Translations under genes and position numbers: made by a program
Part shown: piece by piece, positions 9,345 to 17,549 of the stretch
Numbering within the stretch: the stretch's first letter is position 1
Layout: each line of letters opens with the position of its first letter
The notes under the pieces: generated by a model
Told to the model about the DNA's origin: nothing
The model's database searches: none
What the model saw: the letters and a program-made list of their open reading frames with translations, nothing else
From: Arenimonas sp044348765
GTDB taxonomy: Bacteria; Pseudomonadota; Gammaproteobacteria; Xanthomonadales; Xanthomonadaceae
Length of the DNA: 64,000 nt
Assembly: GCF_044348765.1 (NCBI RefSeq)
Contig: NZ_JBIKSE010000003.1
Span: forward strand, 5,198-69,197
Direction of reading: 5' to 3'

Positions 9345-10520
9345 ATGAACTCGATCGTCATAGTCGGCGCCAAACGTACCGCCCTCGGCGCCCTGCTGGG
9401 CCAATTCACCGGCGTGCCCAGCCCGCAGCTCGGAGCCACCGCAATCAAGGCCGCTCTGGAGCAGGCCGGTGTCGGCGGCGATAACGTCAATGAAGTCCTG
9501 ATGGGCTGCGTACTGCCGGCCGGTTTGGGTCAGGCGCCTGCCCGCCAGGCTGCCATTGCGGCCGGCGTGGCCTTGCTGGCCGGCGCGACCACATTGAACA
9601 AAGTGTGTGGCTCCGGCATGAAGGCCGTGATGTTCGGGCACGATCTGATCAAGGCCGGTTCGGCCGATGTCGTGGTTGCCGGCGGCATGGAGTCGATGAC
9701 CAACGCCCCGCATCTGCTGATGGGTTCACGCACCGGCATCCGCTACGGCAGCGCAGAAATGCTCGACCATATGGCCTGGGATGGCCTGACCAATCCTTAC
9801 GACAAGCAATCCATGGGGGTGTTCGGCGAGCTGTGCGTGGCCAAATACGGCTTCACCCGTGAACAGCAGGATGCTTTCGCTGCCGAATCGGTGCGCCGCG
9901 CCCTGAACGCCCAGCAAAGCGGCGCCTTCGATGCCGAGATAGTGCCGGTCACGGTTTCCGGCCGCAAAGGCGAAATGCAGATTGCAAGCGATGAACAGCC
10001 CGGAAAATGTAATATTGAAAAAATCCCGACACTGCGCGCCGCATTCAAGAAAGACGGCACCATCACCGCCGCCAGCTCTTCCAGCATCAATGACGGTGCC
10101 GCAGCTCTGGTACTTTGCTCGGAACAGTACGCTACCGCCAAGAATCTGAAACCATTGGCACGGATTGTCGCGCAAGCCTCCTTTGCCCAGGCTCCGGAAT
10201 GGTTCACCACCGCGCCGGTCGGTGCCATCCAGTCGGTTCTGGCCAAAGCCGGTTGGTCGGTGATGGATGTCGATCTGTTCGAAATCAATGAGGCCTTCGC
10301 AACCGTGGCAATGGCCCCAATCCACGAACTAGGCATCCCCCATGAAAAGGTCAACATCAATGGGGGGGCCTGCGCACTCGGCCATCCCATCGGGGCATCT
10401 GGGGCTCGGATTCTGGTGACCCTGATTTATGCCCTGCAGGCCCGGGGTCTGCAAAAAGGTGTTGCAAGCCTTTGTATTGGTGGGGGCGAGGCCACAGCCG
10501 TGGCCATCGAACTGGTCTAA
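9345..10520 (+). CDS. Acetyl-CoA C-acetyltransferase (thiolase)
   Basis: Biosynthetic/degradative type II thiolase (391 residues) that splits or forms acetoacetyl-CoA. It probably finishes the leucine route by handling acetoacetate-derived units. The nucleophilic Cys is C88 in NKVCGSG, the catalytic His is H347 in ALGHPIGASG, and the second Cys is C377 in CIGGGEA. The start ATG 9345 follows an AAGGAA ribosome site 19 bases after liuA, so it belongs to the same operon. The downstream hairpin with T-run at 10590-10615 may end the transcript. Confidence 0.93.
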   Translation: MNSIVIVGAKRTALGALLGQFTGVPSPQLGATAIKAALEQAGVGGDNVNEVLMGCVLPAGLGQAPARQAAIAAGVALLAGATTLNKVCGSGMKAVMFGHDLIKAGSADVVVAGGMESMTNAPHLLMGSRTGIRYGSAEMLDHMAWDGLTNPYDKQSMGVFGELCVAKYGFTREQQDAFAAESVRRALNAQQSGAFDAEIVPVTVSGRKGEMQIASDEQPGKCNIEKIPTLRAAFKKDGTITAASSSSINDGAAALVLCSEQYATAKNLKPLARIVAQASFAQAPEWFTTAPVGAIQSVLAKAGWSVMDVDLFEINEAFATVAMAPIHELGIPHEKVNINGGACALGHPIGASGARILVTLIYALQARGLQKGVASLCIGGGEATAVAIELV

Positions 10521-10554
10521 CTGAACATTTATTTTACTTTTTACTCACAAATAC

Positions 10555-10582
10555 TTGACTATTTGAAAAATACTGGCATGAT
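10555..10582 (+). promoter_or_regulatory. Predicted sigma-70 promoter of the Ala-rich lipoprotein gene
   Basis: TTGACT (10555-10560) and CATGAT (10577-10582) are separated by 16 bases, in an AT-rich gap after the thiolase stop. Expected transcription would begin near 10589, just at the base of the hairpin at 10590. The -10 box matches consensus at four of six positions, so the call is moderate. Confidence 0.45.
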
Positions 10583-10589
10583 TAGTTCT

Positions 10590-10615
10590 ACGTGCGTGAT
10601 AACGCACGTTTTTTT
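10590..10615 (+). terminator. Hairpin plus T-run between thiolase and lipoprotein genes
   Basis: A perfect 8-base-pair stem ACGTGCGT/ACGCACGT with loop GATA is followed by a run of seven T (10609-10615). This is a classical intrinsic terminator for the upstream catabolic operon. Because a promoter-like sequence lies just before it, it could instead be a 5'-terminal hairpin on the lipoprotein mRNA. Confidence 0.75.
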
Positions 10616-10651
10616 AATCAAATTCAATATTGAAACTTTGAGGAAATACCC

Positions 10652-10945
10652 ATGTCCCTGAACAAAACCATCATTGCTCTGGCCTTCGCACTGGCTCTGA
10701 CCGCCTGCTCGAAGCAAGAAGAAGCCGCTGCTGACGCCACCGCCGAAGCCGCTGCCGCCACCGAAGCCGCTGTTGACGCCACCGCTGACGCCGCCACCGC
10801 CGTTGCTGCTGATGCCGCTGCCCCGGTTGTTGACGCTGCTGCTGACGCCACTGCCGCTGCTGCTGACGCCACTGCTGCCGCTGCTGACGCCACTGCTGAA
10901 GCTGCTGCCGCTACCGAAGCTGCTGCTGAAGAAGTCAAGAAGTAA
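10652..10945 (+). CDS. Small alanine-rich lipoprotein
   Basis: A 97-residue protein with a lipoprotein signal peptide ending in LTAC, so C19 would be lipidated and the mature chain anchored in a membrane. The mature part is almost only Ala, Asp, Glu and Thr in imperfect AAADAT/AAATEA blocks, ending in EEVKK, and should form an acidic helix or coiled coil. The ATG follows TTGAGGAA, a good ribosome site. The gene has its own predicted promoter and is closed by a strong terminator, so it is probably an independent, well expressed unit set inside the leucine genes. Function is unknown. Similar Ala-rich envelope lipoproteins are common in this group (recollection, not checked). Confidence 0.8.
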   Translation: MSLNKTIIALAFALALTACSKQEEAAADATAEAAAATEAAVDATADAATAVAADAAAPVVDAAADATAAAADATAAAADATAEAAAATEAAAEEVKK

Positions 10946-10970
10946 TAGTCGCTCTGCGATTATTGAAAAA

Positions 10971-10996
10971 ACCGCCGGCAACGGCGGTTTTTTTTT
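10971..10996 (+). terminator. Rho-independent terminator of the lipoprotein gene
   Basis: Stem ACCGCCG/CGGCGGT with a GCAA tetraloop is followed by nine T. It starts 25 bases after the lipoprotein stop and lies before the carboxylase gene. Confidence 0.9.
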
Positions 10997-11029
10997 GGGT
11001 AGACTAAGTAAAAGAGGTGCAAACCCTGC

Positions 11030-12637
11030 ATGCCGAAACTGACCAGCAACATCGATACCGGCTCTGATGAATATGCCGCCAACCATGCGGCCATGATGGA
11101 ACAACGGGGCGCCCTGAATGCACGTCTGGCTGCCGTGGCCCTGGGCGGCGGTGAAGCAGCCTGCGCCAAACACACGGCCCGCGGCAAGTTGCTGCCAAGG
11201 GAGCGCATTGATGCCCTGCTCGATCCGGGCAGTCCTTTCCTTGAACTTTCGGCGCTGGCCGCCGACGGCCAATACGATGGCCAAGCTCCATCGGCCGGAA
11301 TCATCACCGGTATCGGTCGTGTGCATGGCCTGGAAGTGGTGATCGTGGCCAATGATGCGACGGTCAAGGGTGGCACCTATTTTCCGATGACGGTCAAGAA
11401 ACATCTTCGCGCGCAGGAAATCGCTCTCGAAAATCATCTCCCATGCATCTATCTGGTGGATTCTGGCGGCGCCTTTTTACCGTTACAGGATGAAGTATTC
11501 CCCGACCGCGAACACTTTGGCCGGATTTTCTACAATCAGGCGCGCATGAGTGCGCGCAACATTCCGCAGATCGCGGTTGTGATGGGATCGTGCACGGCCG
11601 GGGGGGCTTATGTGCCCGCCATGTGCGATGAAAGCATCATCGTACGCGGACAAGGCACCATCTTTCTCGGCGGACCACCGCTGGTGAAAGCCGCCACCGG
11701 TGAAATCGTGGATGCCGAAAGCCTGGGCGGGGCCGAAGTGCATACCGGCATTTCCGGCGTGGCCGATCACCTCGCTGAAAACGACGAGCACGCACTGGCG
11801 ATTGCCCGTAGTATCGTGGCCAACTTCAATCGACGCAAACCCGAAGTGCTGGCATTGAAAGCACCATTAGAACCGGCCTATCCCGCTGAACAGCTGTATG
11901 GCATCGTTCCCAAGGACGCACGTCGTCCCTTTGATGTCCGTGAAATCATTGCCCGCCTGGTCGATGGGTCCGAGTTCCAGGAATTCAAAGCGCGCTACGG
12001 AAAAACACTGATTACCGGCTTCGCCAACCTGCACGGGTTTCCGGTCGGCATCGTCGCCAATAATGGCATTCTGTTTCCGGAAAGCGCACTCAAGGGCGCG
12101 CATTTCATCGAGCTGTGCAACCAACGCAACATCCCCTTGGTATTCCTTCAGAACATCACCGGTTTCATGGTCGGCCGGAAATACGAACAGGCCGGAATCG
12201 CCAAAGACGGCGCCAAGATGGTCACCGCCGTCGCCTGTTCGCATGTACCCAAATTCACCATCCTGATCGGCGGCAGTTTCGGCGCCGGCAATTATGCGAT
12301 GTGTGGTCGCGCCTACGGGGCCCGCTTTCTCTGGTCGTGGCCGAATGCACGTATTTCGGTCATGGGCGGCGAGCAAGCTGCTTCAGTGCTGGCAACGGTC
12401 AAACGCGATGGCATTGAGGCCAAAGGTGAGACCTGGAGCGCGGAAGACGAAACCGCCTTCAAGGATCCCATCCGCGAACAATACGAACGTCAGGGCCACC
12501 CGTTCTACGCCAGCAGCCGGCTCTGGGATGACGGTGTGATCGACCCTGTGGATACGCGCCGTGTACTGGCATTGGCACTTTCGGCTTCACTGAATGCGCC
12601 GATTGAACGCAGTCCGACCGCCGTCTATCGGATGTAG
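11030..12637 (+). CDS. liuB: 3-methylcrotonyl-CoA carboxylase, carboxyltransferase (beta) subunit
   Basis: Transfers the carboxyl group from biotin to 3-methylcrotonyl-CoA, giving 3-methylglutaconyl-CoA. The 535-residue length is standard for MCC beta. Crotonase-fold landmarks include GGTYFPMTVKKH, DSGGAFLPLQ, the oxyanion region GSCTAGGAYVPAM, and FLQNITGFMVG with FGAGNYAMCGRAY in the second half. The wording of these blocks is that of methylcrotonyl-CoA rather than propionyl-CoA carboxylases. The biotin-carrying alpha subunit is the gene at 17550, about 4.9 kb further on. In typical liu operons these genes are close together, so feoAB and the GH109-like gene appear to separate them here. 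Confidence 0.93.
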   Translation: MPKLTSNIDTGSDEYAANHAAMMEQRGALNARLAAVALGGGEAACAKHTARGKLLPRERIDALLDPGSPFLELSALAADGQYDGQAPSAGIITGIGRVHGLEVVIVANDATVKGGTYFPMTVKKHLRAQEIALENHLPCIYLVDSGGAFLPLQDEVFPDREHFGRIFYNQARMSARNIPQIAVVMGSCTAGGAYVPAMCDESIIVRGQGTIFLGGPPLVKAATGEIVDAESLGGAEVHTGISGVADHLAENDEHALAIARSIVANFNRRKPEVLALKAPLEPAYPAEQLYGIVPKDARRPFDVREIIARLVDGSEFQEFKARYGKTLITGFANLHGFPVGIVANNGILFPESALKGAHFIELCNQRNIPLVFLQNITGFMVGRKYEQAGIAKDGAKMVTAVACSHVPKFTILIGGSFGAGNYAMCGRAYGARFLWSWPNARISVMGGEQAASVLATVKRDGIEAKGETWSAEDETAFKDPIREQYERQGHPFYASSRLWDDGVIDPVDTRRVLALALSASLNAPIERSPTAVYRM

Positions 12638-12771
12638 ACAAAACGGATGGTGGCATAACTTCAGGATTTGAATATCGGCATGCTTCTGGTCATTCACCGA
12701 TACTGAATCGGCTCGGCGCTCATGCCGTATCCGGGTAAGTGCTTAAAGAACCAGGCTCTCCGGCCTAAATC

Positions 12772-13005
12772 TCAGGCGCAGTTCCGGCAGGAACTGCAAT
12801 GGCTCTGGCATCCCTGCGGAATCGCCACGGCAGGACGCAGGAATCGTCCCAACCGGCGGCTCCATGACGCCTTCCGGATTTCAAAGAAATAGCTCACTTT
12901 GGCCTGCCACTGCCACATCGACTGCGATGCGTACTTCTGCATCAAGCGCATTAGACACCACAGCACCACCGCGTAAACCAGCAGCCATTGCAGGATATCG
13001 TTCAT
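12772..13005 (-). CDS. FeoB-associated small Cys-rich membrane protein (DUF6587-like)
   Basis: A 77-residue protein with one N-terminal membrane helix (about residues 4-20), a basic middle with a WSRRLGRFL segment, and a C-terminal Cys cluster CQSHCSSCRNCA. This layout matches the small proteins that follow feoB in Xanthomonadales. By position it replaces FeoC, and the four cysteines could bind iron, a cluster or another metal (inference). Its start overlaps the feoB stop by 4 bases, which implies translational coupling. I am sure it is a gene and less sure of the family name. Confidence 0.75.
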   Translation of the reverse strand: MNDILQWLLVYAVVLWCLMRLMQKYASQSMWQWQAKVSYFFEIRKASWSRRLGRFLRPAVAIPQGCQSHCSSCRNCA

Positions 13006-14834
13006 GCCAGCGCCGATGCTGTCTGGTACACCAGGAAGGCAAACAGATAGGCCAGTCCGAACAGATAGATCACCGCAAACGCGGTATGTTTCCAGGAGTT
13101 GGTTTCACGCTTGATGGTGGCGATGGTTGAAATGCACTGCGGGGCGAAGACATACCAGGTCAGTACCGAAAGCGCGGTCGCCAGACTCCACTGCGCGGCC
13201 AGGATGCTTCCCAGCTGGTTGATGCCCGCCGCGTCGCTAGAGACGGCGTAGACGGTGGCCAGCCCGGAGACCGCCACCTCGCGTGCGGCCATGCCGGGAA
13301 TCAGGGCGAGCACGATTTGCCAGTTGAATCCGATCGGGGCGAAAAGCGGTGCCAGCGCATGTCCGATGCGGCCGGCAAAGCTGTAATCGATGGCCGGTCC
13401 GGTAAAACCCTCGGGCGGGCTCGGGAAACTGGACAGAAACCACAGGAGCACAGTCAGGCTGAGGATGATGCCGCCGACTCGGTGCAGGAAAATGCGCATG
13501 CGGTCCCACAGACCAATCGCCAGATCACGCAGATTGGGCATCCGGTAGGACGGCAGCTCCAGCAGCAGGGCATGCTCGGATTTGCGCAGGCTGAGCATTT
13601 TCATCACCCAGGCGACCGCGAAAACGCTGATGATACCGAATAGGTAAAGCGCGAACAGCACCAGCCCCTGAAGATTGAACAATCCAGCCACTTGGGTTTC
13701 AGGAATGAAGGCACCGATCAGCAGCGTATAGACCGGCAAGCGCGCCGAACAGGTGGTCAAAGGCGCCACCATGATGGTTGCCAAGCGATCACGCGGATCT
13801 TGGATGGAACGCGTGGCCATGATACCGGGAATGGCACAGGCATAACTCGACAGCAAGGGGATAAAGGAACGGCCGGTCAAACCACTAAGGAACATGATGC
13901 GGTCGAGAAGGAAGGCAGCACGGGGCAGATAGCCGGTCTCTTCCAGCGCCAGAATGAAAGCGAACAGAATCAGAATCTGAGGAAGGAACTCCAGCACGGT
14001 GCCGAGACCGGCAAAGATGCCGTCCTGGATCAGGCTCAGGAGTATGCCCTGTGGGATGAGATTTCCGATAGCACCAGACATCCAAGCAATAATGGATGAA
14101 ATACCATCTTGAAAAGGCCCAGCCCAGGCATACACGGCCTGGAACATGAAAAACAGGAGCGTGAAAAGCACGACGGGGCCGATGACGGGATGCAGCAACC
14201 AGCGGTCCAGGCGGTCATCGGTCCGCGAAGTAACACGGGGCATGCCAACGCAGTCGGCCAAAATACGTCGCACTTGTTGATGGCTGTCAACATCGGATGC
14301 GCTGTTCCATTCCAGTGGCGGCAATTCGAAAGCATCCCCGATCAGCGCCGCTTTGAGGGCATCGGCACCATGCGAAGCAACAGCAACCGTGGGCACCACC
14401 GGAACGCCGAGCGCTGCCGCCAGTGCCGGCACATCAATCGTGATACCACGCTTATGGGCGGCATCCATCATGTTCAATGCCACCAGCATCGGCTTGCCAA
14501 GCGCCTTCAGCTCCAGCACGAAGCGCAGGTGCAGGCGCAGATTGGTGGCATCAACGACACAGATGAGCACATCGGGCTGGAACCCATACGTACCGCTGCC
14601 CATGCAGATTTCCCGGGTGATTTCCTCATCGGGACTGGCCGCTTTAAGGCTATAGGCGCCAGGAAGATCGAGGATACGGACCTGGCACTGGTCAAGAAAG
14701 AACCGGCCTTCCTTGCGTTCGACGGTAACGCCGGCATAATTGGCGACCTTCTGACGGCTTCCGGTTAACAGATTGAACAGCGCGGTCTTGCCGCAGTTCG
14801 GGTTACCGACTAATGCGACATTCAATGTCTTCAT
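13002..14834 (-). CDS. feoB: Ferrous iron transport protein B
   Basis: Inner-membrane Fe(II) transporter with an N-terminal G domain. G1 is GNPNCGKT (about residues 10-17), the switch region contains GVTVERKEG, G3 is DLPGAYSL and G4 is NMMD. After residue about 215 come the membrane helices of two Gate domains (for example RSFIPLLSSYACAIPGIMAT). The 610-residue length is at the short end for FeoB. It overlaps feoA upstream and the Cys-rich gene downstream, each by 4 bases, forming feoA-feoB-orf77 under the Fur box at 15086-15104. Confidence 0.95.
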   Translation of the reverse strand: MKTLNVALVGNPNCGKTALFNLLTGSRQKVANYAGVTVERKEGRFFLDQCQVRILDLPGAYSLKAASPDEEITREICMGSGTYGFQPDVLICVVDATNLRLHLRFVLELKALGKPMLVALNMMDAAHKRGITIDVPALAAALGVPVVPTVAVASHGADALKAALIGDAFELPPLEWNSASDVDSHQQVRRILADCVGMPRVTSRTDDRLDRWLLHPVIGPVVLFTLLFFMFQAVYAWAGPFQDGISSIIAWMSGAIGNLIPQGILLSLIQDGIFAGLGTVLEFLPQILILFAFILALEETGYLPRAAFLLDRIMFLSGLTGRSFIPLLSSYACAIPGIMATRSIQDPRDRLATIMVAPLTTCSARLPVYTLLIGAFIPETQVAGLFNLQGLVLFALYLFGIISVFAVAWVMKMLSLRKSEHALLLELPSYRMPNLRDLAIGLWDRMRIFLHRVGGIILSLTVLLWFLSSFPSPPEGFTGPAIDYSFAGRIGHALAPLFAPIGFNWQIVLALIPGMAAREVAVSGLATVYAVSSDAAGINQLGSILAAQWSLATALSVLTWYVFAPQCISTIATIKRETNSWKHTAFAVIYLFGLAYLFAFLVYQTASALA

Positions 14835-15070
14835 GACGCCACCGTAATCTGGATTCGAACGGCTTCAGAGGCACGCAGCGCAAACCGGGTGAATCCGACC
14901 TGCACCAAAATGGGATCGCCACCGAACGGCGCCAAGGCGATGCAATGAACGGCTTCGCCCGGGACAAACCCGAGATCCAGAAGGCGCATGGCAATAGCAT
15001 CGCCCTCGCCTTGCGGCGTCACCGCCTGCACATGGGCCTCCTGTCCGACGGCCAATTGGCTCAAATTCAT
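14831..15070 (-). CDS. feoA: Ferrous iron transport protein A
   Basis: A 79-residue SH3-like cytosolic partner of FeoB, with the typical RLLDLGFVPGE loop and C-terminal RFALRASEA segment. I chose the ATG at 15070 (MNLSQLAVGQ). A start at 15100 would add ten residues encoded by the operator itself. The gene is the first of the operon and overlaps feoB by 4 bases. Confidence 0.92.
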   Translation of the reverse strand: MNLSQLAVGQEAHVQAVTPQGEGDAIAMRLLDLGFVPGEAVHCIALAPFGGDPILVQVGFTRFALRASEAVRIQITVAS

Positions 15071-15085
15071 GCCAGATATCCAAAT

Positions 15086-15104
15086 GGGAATTATTCTCAT
15101 TATA
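15086..15104 (-). promoter_or_regulatory. Fur box overlapping the feoA -10 element
   Basis: Read on the minus strand the 19 bases are TATAATGAGAATAATTCCC, which match the Fur consensus GATAATGATAATCATTATC at 14 of 19 positions by hand count. The first six bases are a perfect TATAAT -10 box, so Fur bound here would block the promoter directly. It lies 15 bases upstream of the chosen feoA start. No convincing -35 is visible. Confidence 0.8.
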
Positions 15105-15225
15105 GCGTTAAGTTGTGAAAATGCTGTTGATTCCAGTCAAGACCGCCGTGAAATTCAGCTGGTCTTCACAAGTCACCCCCGCATAGGTACGCTGAAGCCT
15201 CCCTCGCTTTAAAAGACTGCCGCCC

Positions 15226-16578
15226 ATGAACCCCATTCGCCGTCATTTTCTGCAATCCGGTGCCGTCCTTGCTGCCGGGCTGTTCATCGCGCCTGAGCAG
15301 CTCTCTGCCACGACCCGTAACCAGGTCCGTATCGGACTGATCGGTGTTGGGCTGCGTGGCCAGAACCATCTGGAGCTAGCCCTAGCCCGGGACGACGTCG
15401 ATGTGATTGCACTGTGTGATACCGATGCCGGCATGCTGCGTGACAGCATCGCCATGGTGACCGCCTCCGGAAAGAAAATGCCGGAAATCGTGACGGGCGA
15501 CCCGCACGCGTACCGGAAGCTACTCGACCGCCGAGATCTGGATGCCGTGGTGATTTCCACGCCCTGGGAATGGCACAGGCCGATGATTGTCGATGCCTTG
15601 GAACGCGGTATCCGCTATGTCGGCACCGAAGTCGTGCTCGGTCTGACCTTGCAGGACCACTGGGATGTGGTTAGGGCTGCCGAAAAGTATGGCGCACAGG
15701 TCATGATGCTGGAAAACGTCTGTTACCGGCGCGATGTAATCGCTGTCCTCAACATGGTCCGACACGGCCTGTTCGGCGATTTGCTGCATCTGCAGGGCGG
15801 CTACCAACACGACCTACGCGGCGTGAAATTCAATGACGGCAAAACACCCTACGACAGTGGCGCAGAGTTCGGCGACAAAGGCTACTCGGAGGCCCGTTGG
15901 CGCACCCAGCATTCCATCGACCGCAATGGCGACCTTTACCCGACTCATGGCATAGGACCAATTGCGATGATGACTGACATCAACCGCGGCAACCGCTTCA
16001 CACGTCTGAGCTCATATGCCACCCGCGCCCAGGGACTGCAGGATTTTGTGCTTGCCAAGGGCGGCAAAGACCATCCTAATGCCGCGATCCGCTTCAAACT
16101 CGGCGATGTGGTGACTACCCAGATTGCCTGTGCCAACGGCGAGACGGTACTGCTGCAGCACGACACCTCCCTGCCCCGCCCGTACTCGCTTGGGTTCCGC
16201 GTCCAAGGCAGCAAAGGCTTATGGATGGACATCAACCAGTCCCTGCACATCGAAGGCATCAGTCCGCGTCATAAATGGGAACCGGCCGCGGCCTGGCTGG
16301 AGAAATTCGACCATCCGCTTTGGAAGAAATACGCCACCGATGCCGATGGCGCCGGTCATGGCGGCATGGATTTCTTCGTACTACACGCCTTCATCGAAAG
16401 CGCCAAGCGTGGCATCGCAACGCCTCAGGATGTCTACGATGCAGCGGCCTGGAGCGCGATCACACCGCTCAGTGAACAGTCGATTGCCGAGGACAATCGC
16501 AGTGTGGATTTTCCGGATTTCACCGATGGCGCCTGGCAGACACGCAAAAACACTTTTGCACGGACTGATGCATTCTAA
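15226..16578 (+). CDS. GH109-like NAD-dependent glycosidase (Gfo/Idh/MocA fold), Tat-exported
   Basis: A 450-residue protein with a twin-arginine signal (IRRHFLQSG, then a hydrophobic stretch to about residue 28) and a Rossmann NAD site IGLIGVGLRG (36-45). Downstream blocks follow the glycoside hydrolase family 109 (alpha-N-acetylgalactosaminidase) pattern: NVCYRRDV, GGYQHDLRGVKFNDG, YPTHGIGP with candidate catalytic H241, LPRPYSLGFRVQGSKG, and HPLWKKY...GHGGMDFF. NAD is usually loaded before Tat export. GH109 enzymes use a redox elimination mechanism on alpha-GalNAc and related sugars. The gene sits alone between feoA and liuC and has no obvious sugar-utilisation partners here. Other Gfo/Idh/MocA activities remain possible. 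Confidence 0.8.
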   Translation: MNPIRRHFLQSGAVLAAGLFIAPEQLSATTRNQVRIGLIGVGLRGQNHLELALARDDVDVIALCDTDAGMLRDSIAMVTASGKKMPEIVTGDPHAYRKLLDRRDLDAVVISTPWEWHRPMIVDALERGIRYVGTEVVLGLTLQDHWDVVRAAEKYGAQVMMLENVCYRRDVIAVLNMVRHGLFGDLLHLQGGYQHDLRGVKFNDGKTPYDSGAEFGDKGYSEARWRTQHSIDRNGDLYPTHGIGPIAMMTDINRGNRFTRLSSYATRAQGLQDFVLAKGGKDHPNAAIRFKLGDVVTTQIACANGETVLLQHDTSLPRPYSLGFRVQGSKGLWMDINQSLHIEGISPRHKWEPAAAWLEKFDHPLWKKYATDADGAGHGGMDFFVLHAFIESAKRGIATPQDVYDAAAWSAITPLSEQSIAEDNRSVDFPDFTDGAWQTRKNTFARTDAF

Positions 16579-16599
16579 AAGAGGTCTCATACACCAGAC

Positions 16600-16616
16600 T
16601 AACGGGATATCCGTTA
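16600..16616. promoter_or_regulatory. Inverted repeat upstream of liuC
   Basis: TAACGG and CCGTTA flank the 5 bases GATAT, a 17-base near-palindrome 27 bases upstream of the liuC start. It could be an operator for the liuC-liuD-liuE segment. It does not look like the LiuR sites I remember, and I saw no second copy upstream of the other liu genes. Confidence 0.3.
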
Positions 16617-16643
16617 TCATTTCCTTTTTGGAATCAGTAGCCC

Positions 16644-17435
16644 ATGTCCGATACCGTCCTGCTTGAACGTCGCGGCACGCTCGCGACACTGACTCTAAAC
16701 CGGCCTTCCAGCCACAATGCGTTCGATGCAGGCCTGATTTCGGATCTGGATGAAGCCTTGGCCGAAATCGAGGCTACCGGGGCACGCTGCCTGGTGGTGA
16801 CCGGAGCCGGCGGCACGTTCTCGGCGGGAGCCGATCTGAACTGGATGCGCGAGATGGCGCAGGCTCCGGAAAACGAGAATTTCGAGGATGCCATGGCACT
16901 GGCACGCTGCCTGCGCCGTTTGGACAATCTGCCGATACCGGTGCTGGCACGCGTCAACGGCTCGGCCTACGGCGGCGGTGTCGGCCTGCTAGCCTGCTGC
17001 GATATCGCCATTGGCGTCGATACCGCCAAATTCACCCTGAGCGAGGTCAAGCTCGGTCTGGTTCCGGCGGTAATCTCGCCCTATGTCATTGCCGCCATCG
17101 GCGCACGCCATGCCCGCCGTTACTTCCTGTCGGCTGAAATCTTCGATGCCACACAAGCCCTGCACATCGGCCTGTTGCATGAAGCCGTTCCGGCAGCGCA
17201 ACTGGATGCCAGCATCGACCGGATCGTACACTGGATTGGCAAAGCCGGACCGAAAGCCATCGCCGTCGCCAAACAGCTGATTCGGGAGTACACCCCTGCC
17301 GATACGGCTCTGCAGATGGAGAACCAGGACAAAGCAAACGCCGAACTGATTGCACGACTGCGGGTCAGCGCCGAGGGTCAGGAAGGCCTGAGTGCGTTTC
17401 TTGATAAGCGGCCAAGCGGCTGGATTGAACAATGA
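16644..17435 (+). CDS. liuC: 3-methylglutaconyl-CoA hydratase (enoyl-CoA hydratase family)
   Basis: Hydrates 3-methylglutaconyl-CoA to HMG-CoA. The 263-residue crotonase protein has the oxyanion-hole motif SAGADLNWM (near residue 61), where the ADLNWM wording is typical of methylglutaconyl-CoA/AUH-type hydratases. A second block is GSAYGGGVGLLACCDIAI, and the catalytic Glu lies in SEVKLGLVPAVISPYV. It precedes the carboxylase alpha subunit by 114 bases and is flanked upstream by a short inverted repeat. A geranyl-pathway hydratase is a close alternative. Confidence 0.9.
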   Translation: MSDTVLLERRGTLATLTLNRPSSHNAFDAGLISDLDEALAEIEATGARCLVVTGAGGTFSAGADLNWMREMAQAPENENFEDAMALARCLRRLDNLPIPVLARVNGSAYGGGVGLLACCDIAIGVDTAKFTLSEVKLGLVPAVISPYVIAAIGARHARRYFLSAEIFDATQALHIGLLHEAVPAAQLDASIDRIVHWIGKAGPKAIAVAKQLIREYTPADTALQMENQDKANAELIARLRVSAEGQEGLSAFLDKRPSGWIEQ

Positions 17436-17549
17436 AAGCGGCGTCCATCCATGTGAGTCCGCCTCATTCCGAGGGCATAATCAATGCTGTCCTCAAAATG
17501 TGTGCCGGCAGCATCCCCTTCATGACCACTTCGATGATTGGGACAATGA

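Noticed and set aside
10624..11042. Ala-rich minus-strand and Pro/Leu-rich plus-strand frames around the small lipoprotein
   Set aside because: Both are shadows of the repetitive GCT/GCC codons. Only the frame with a lipobox and ribosome site is credible.
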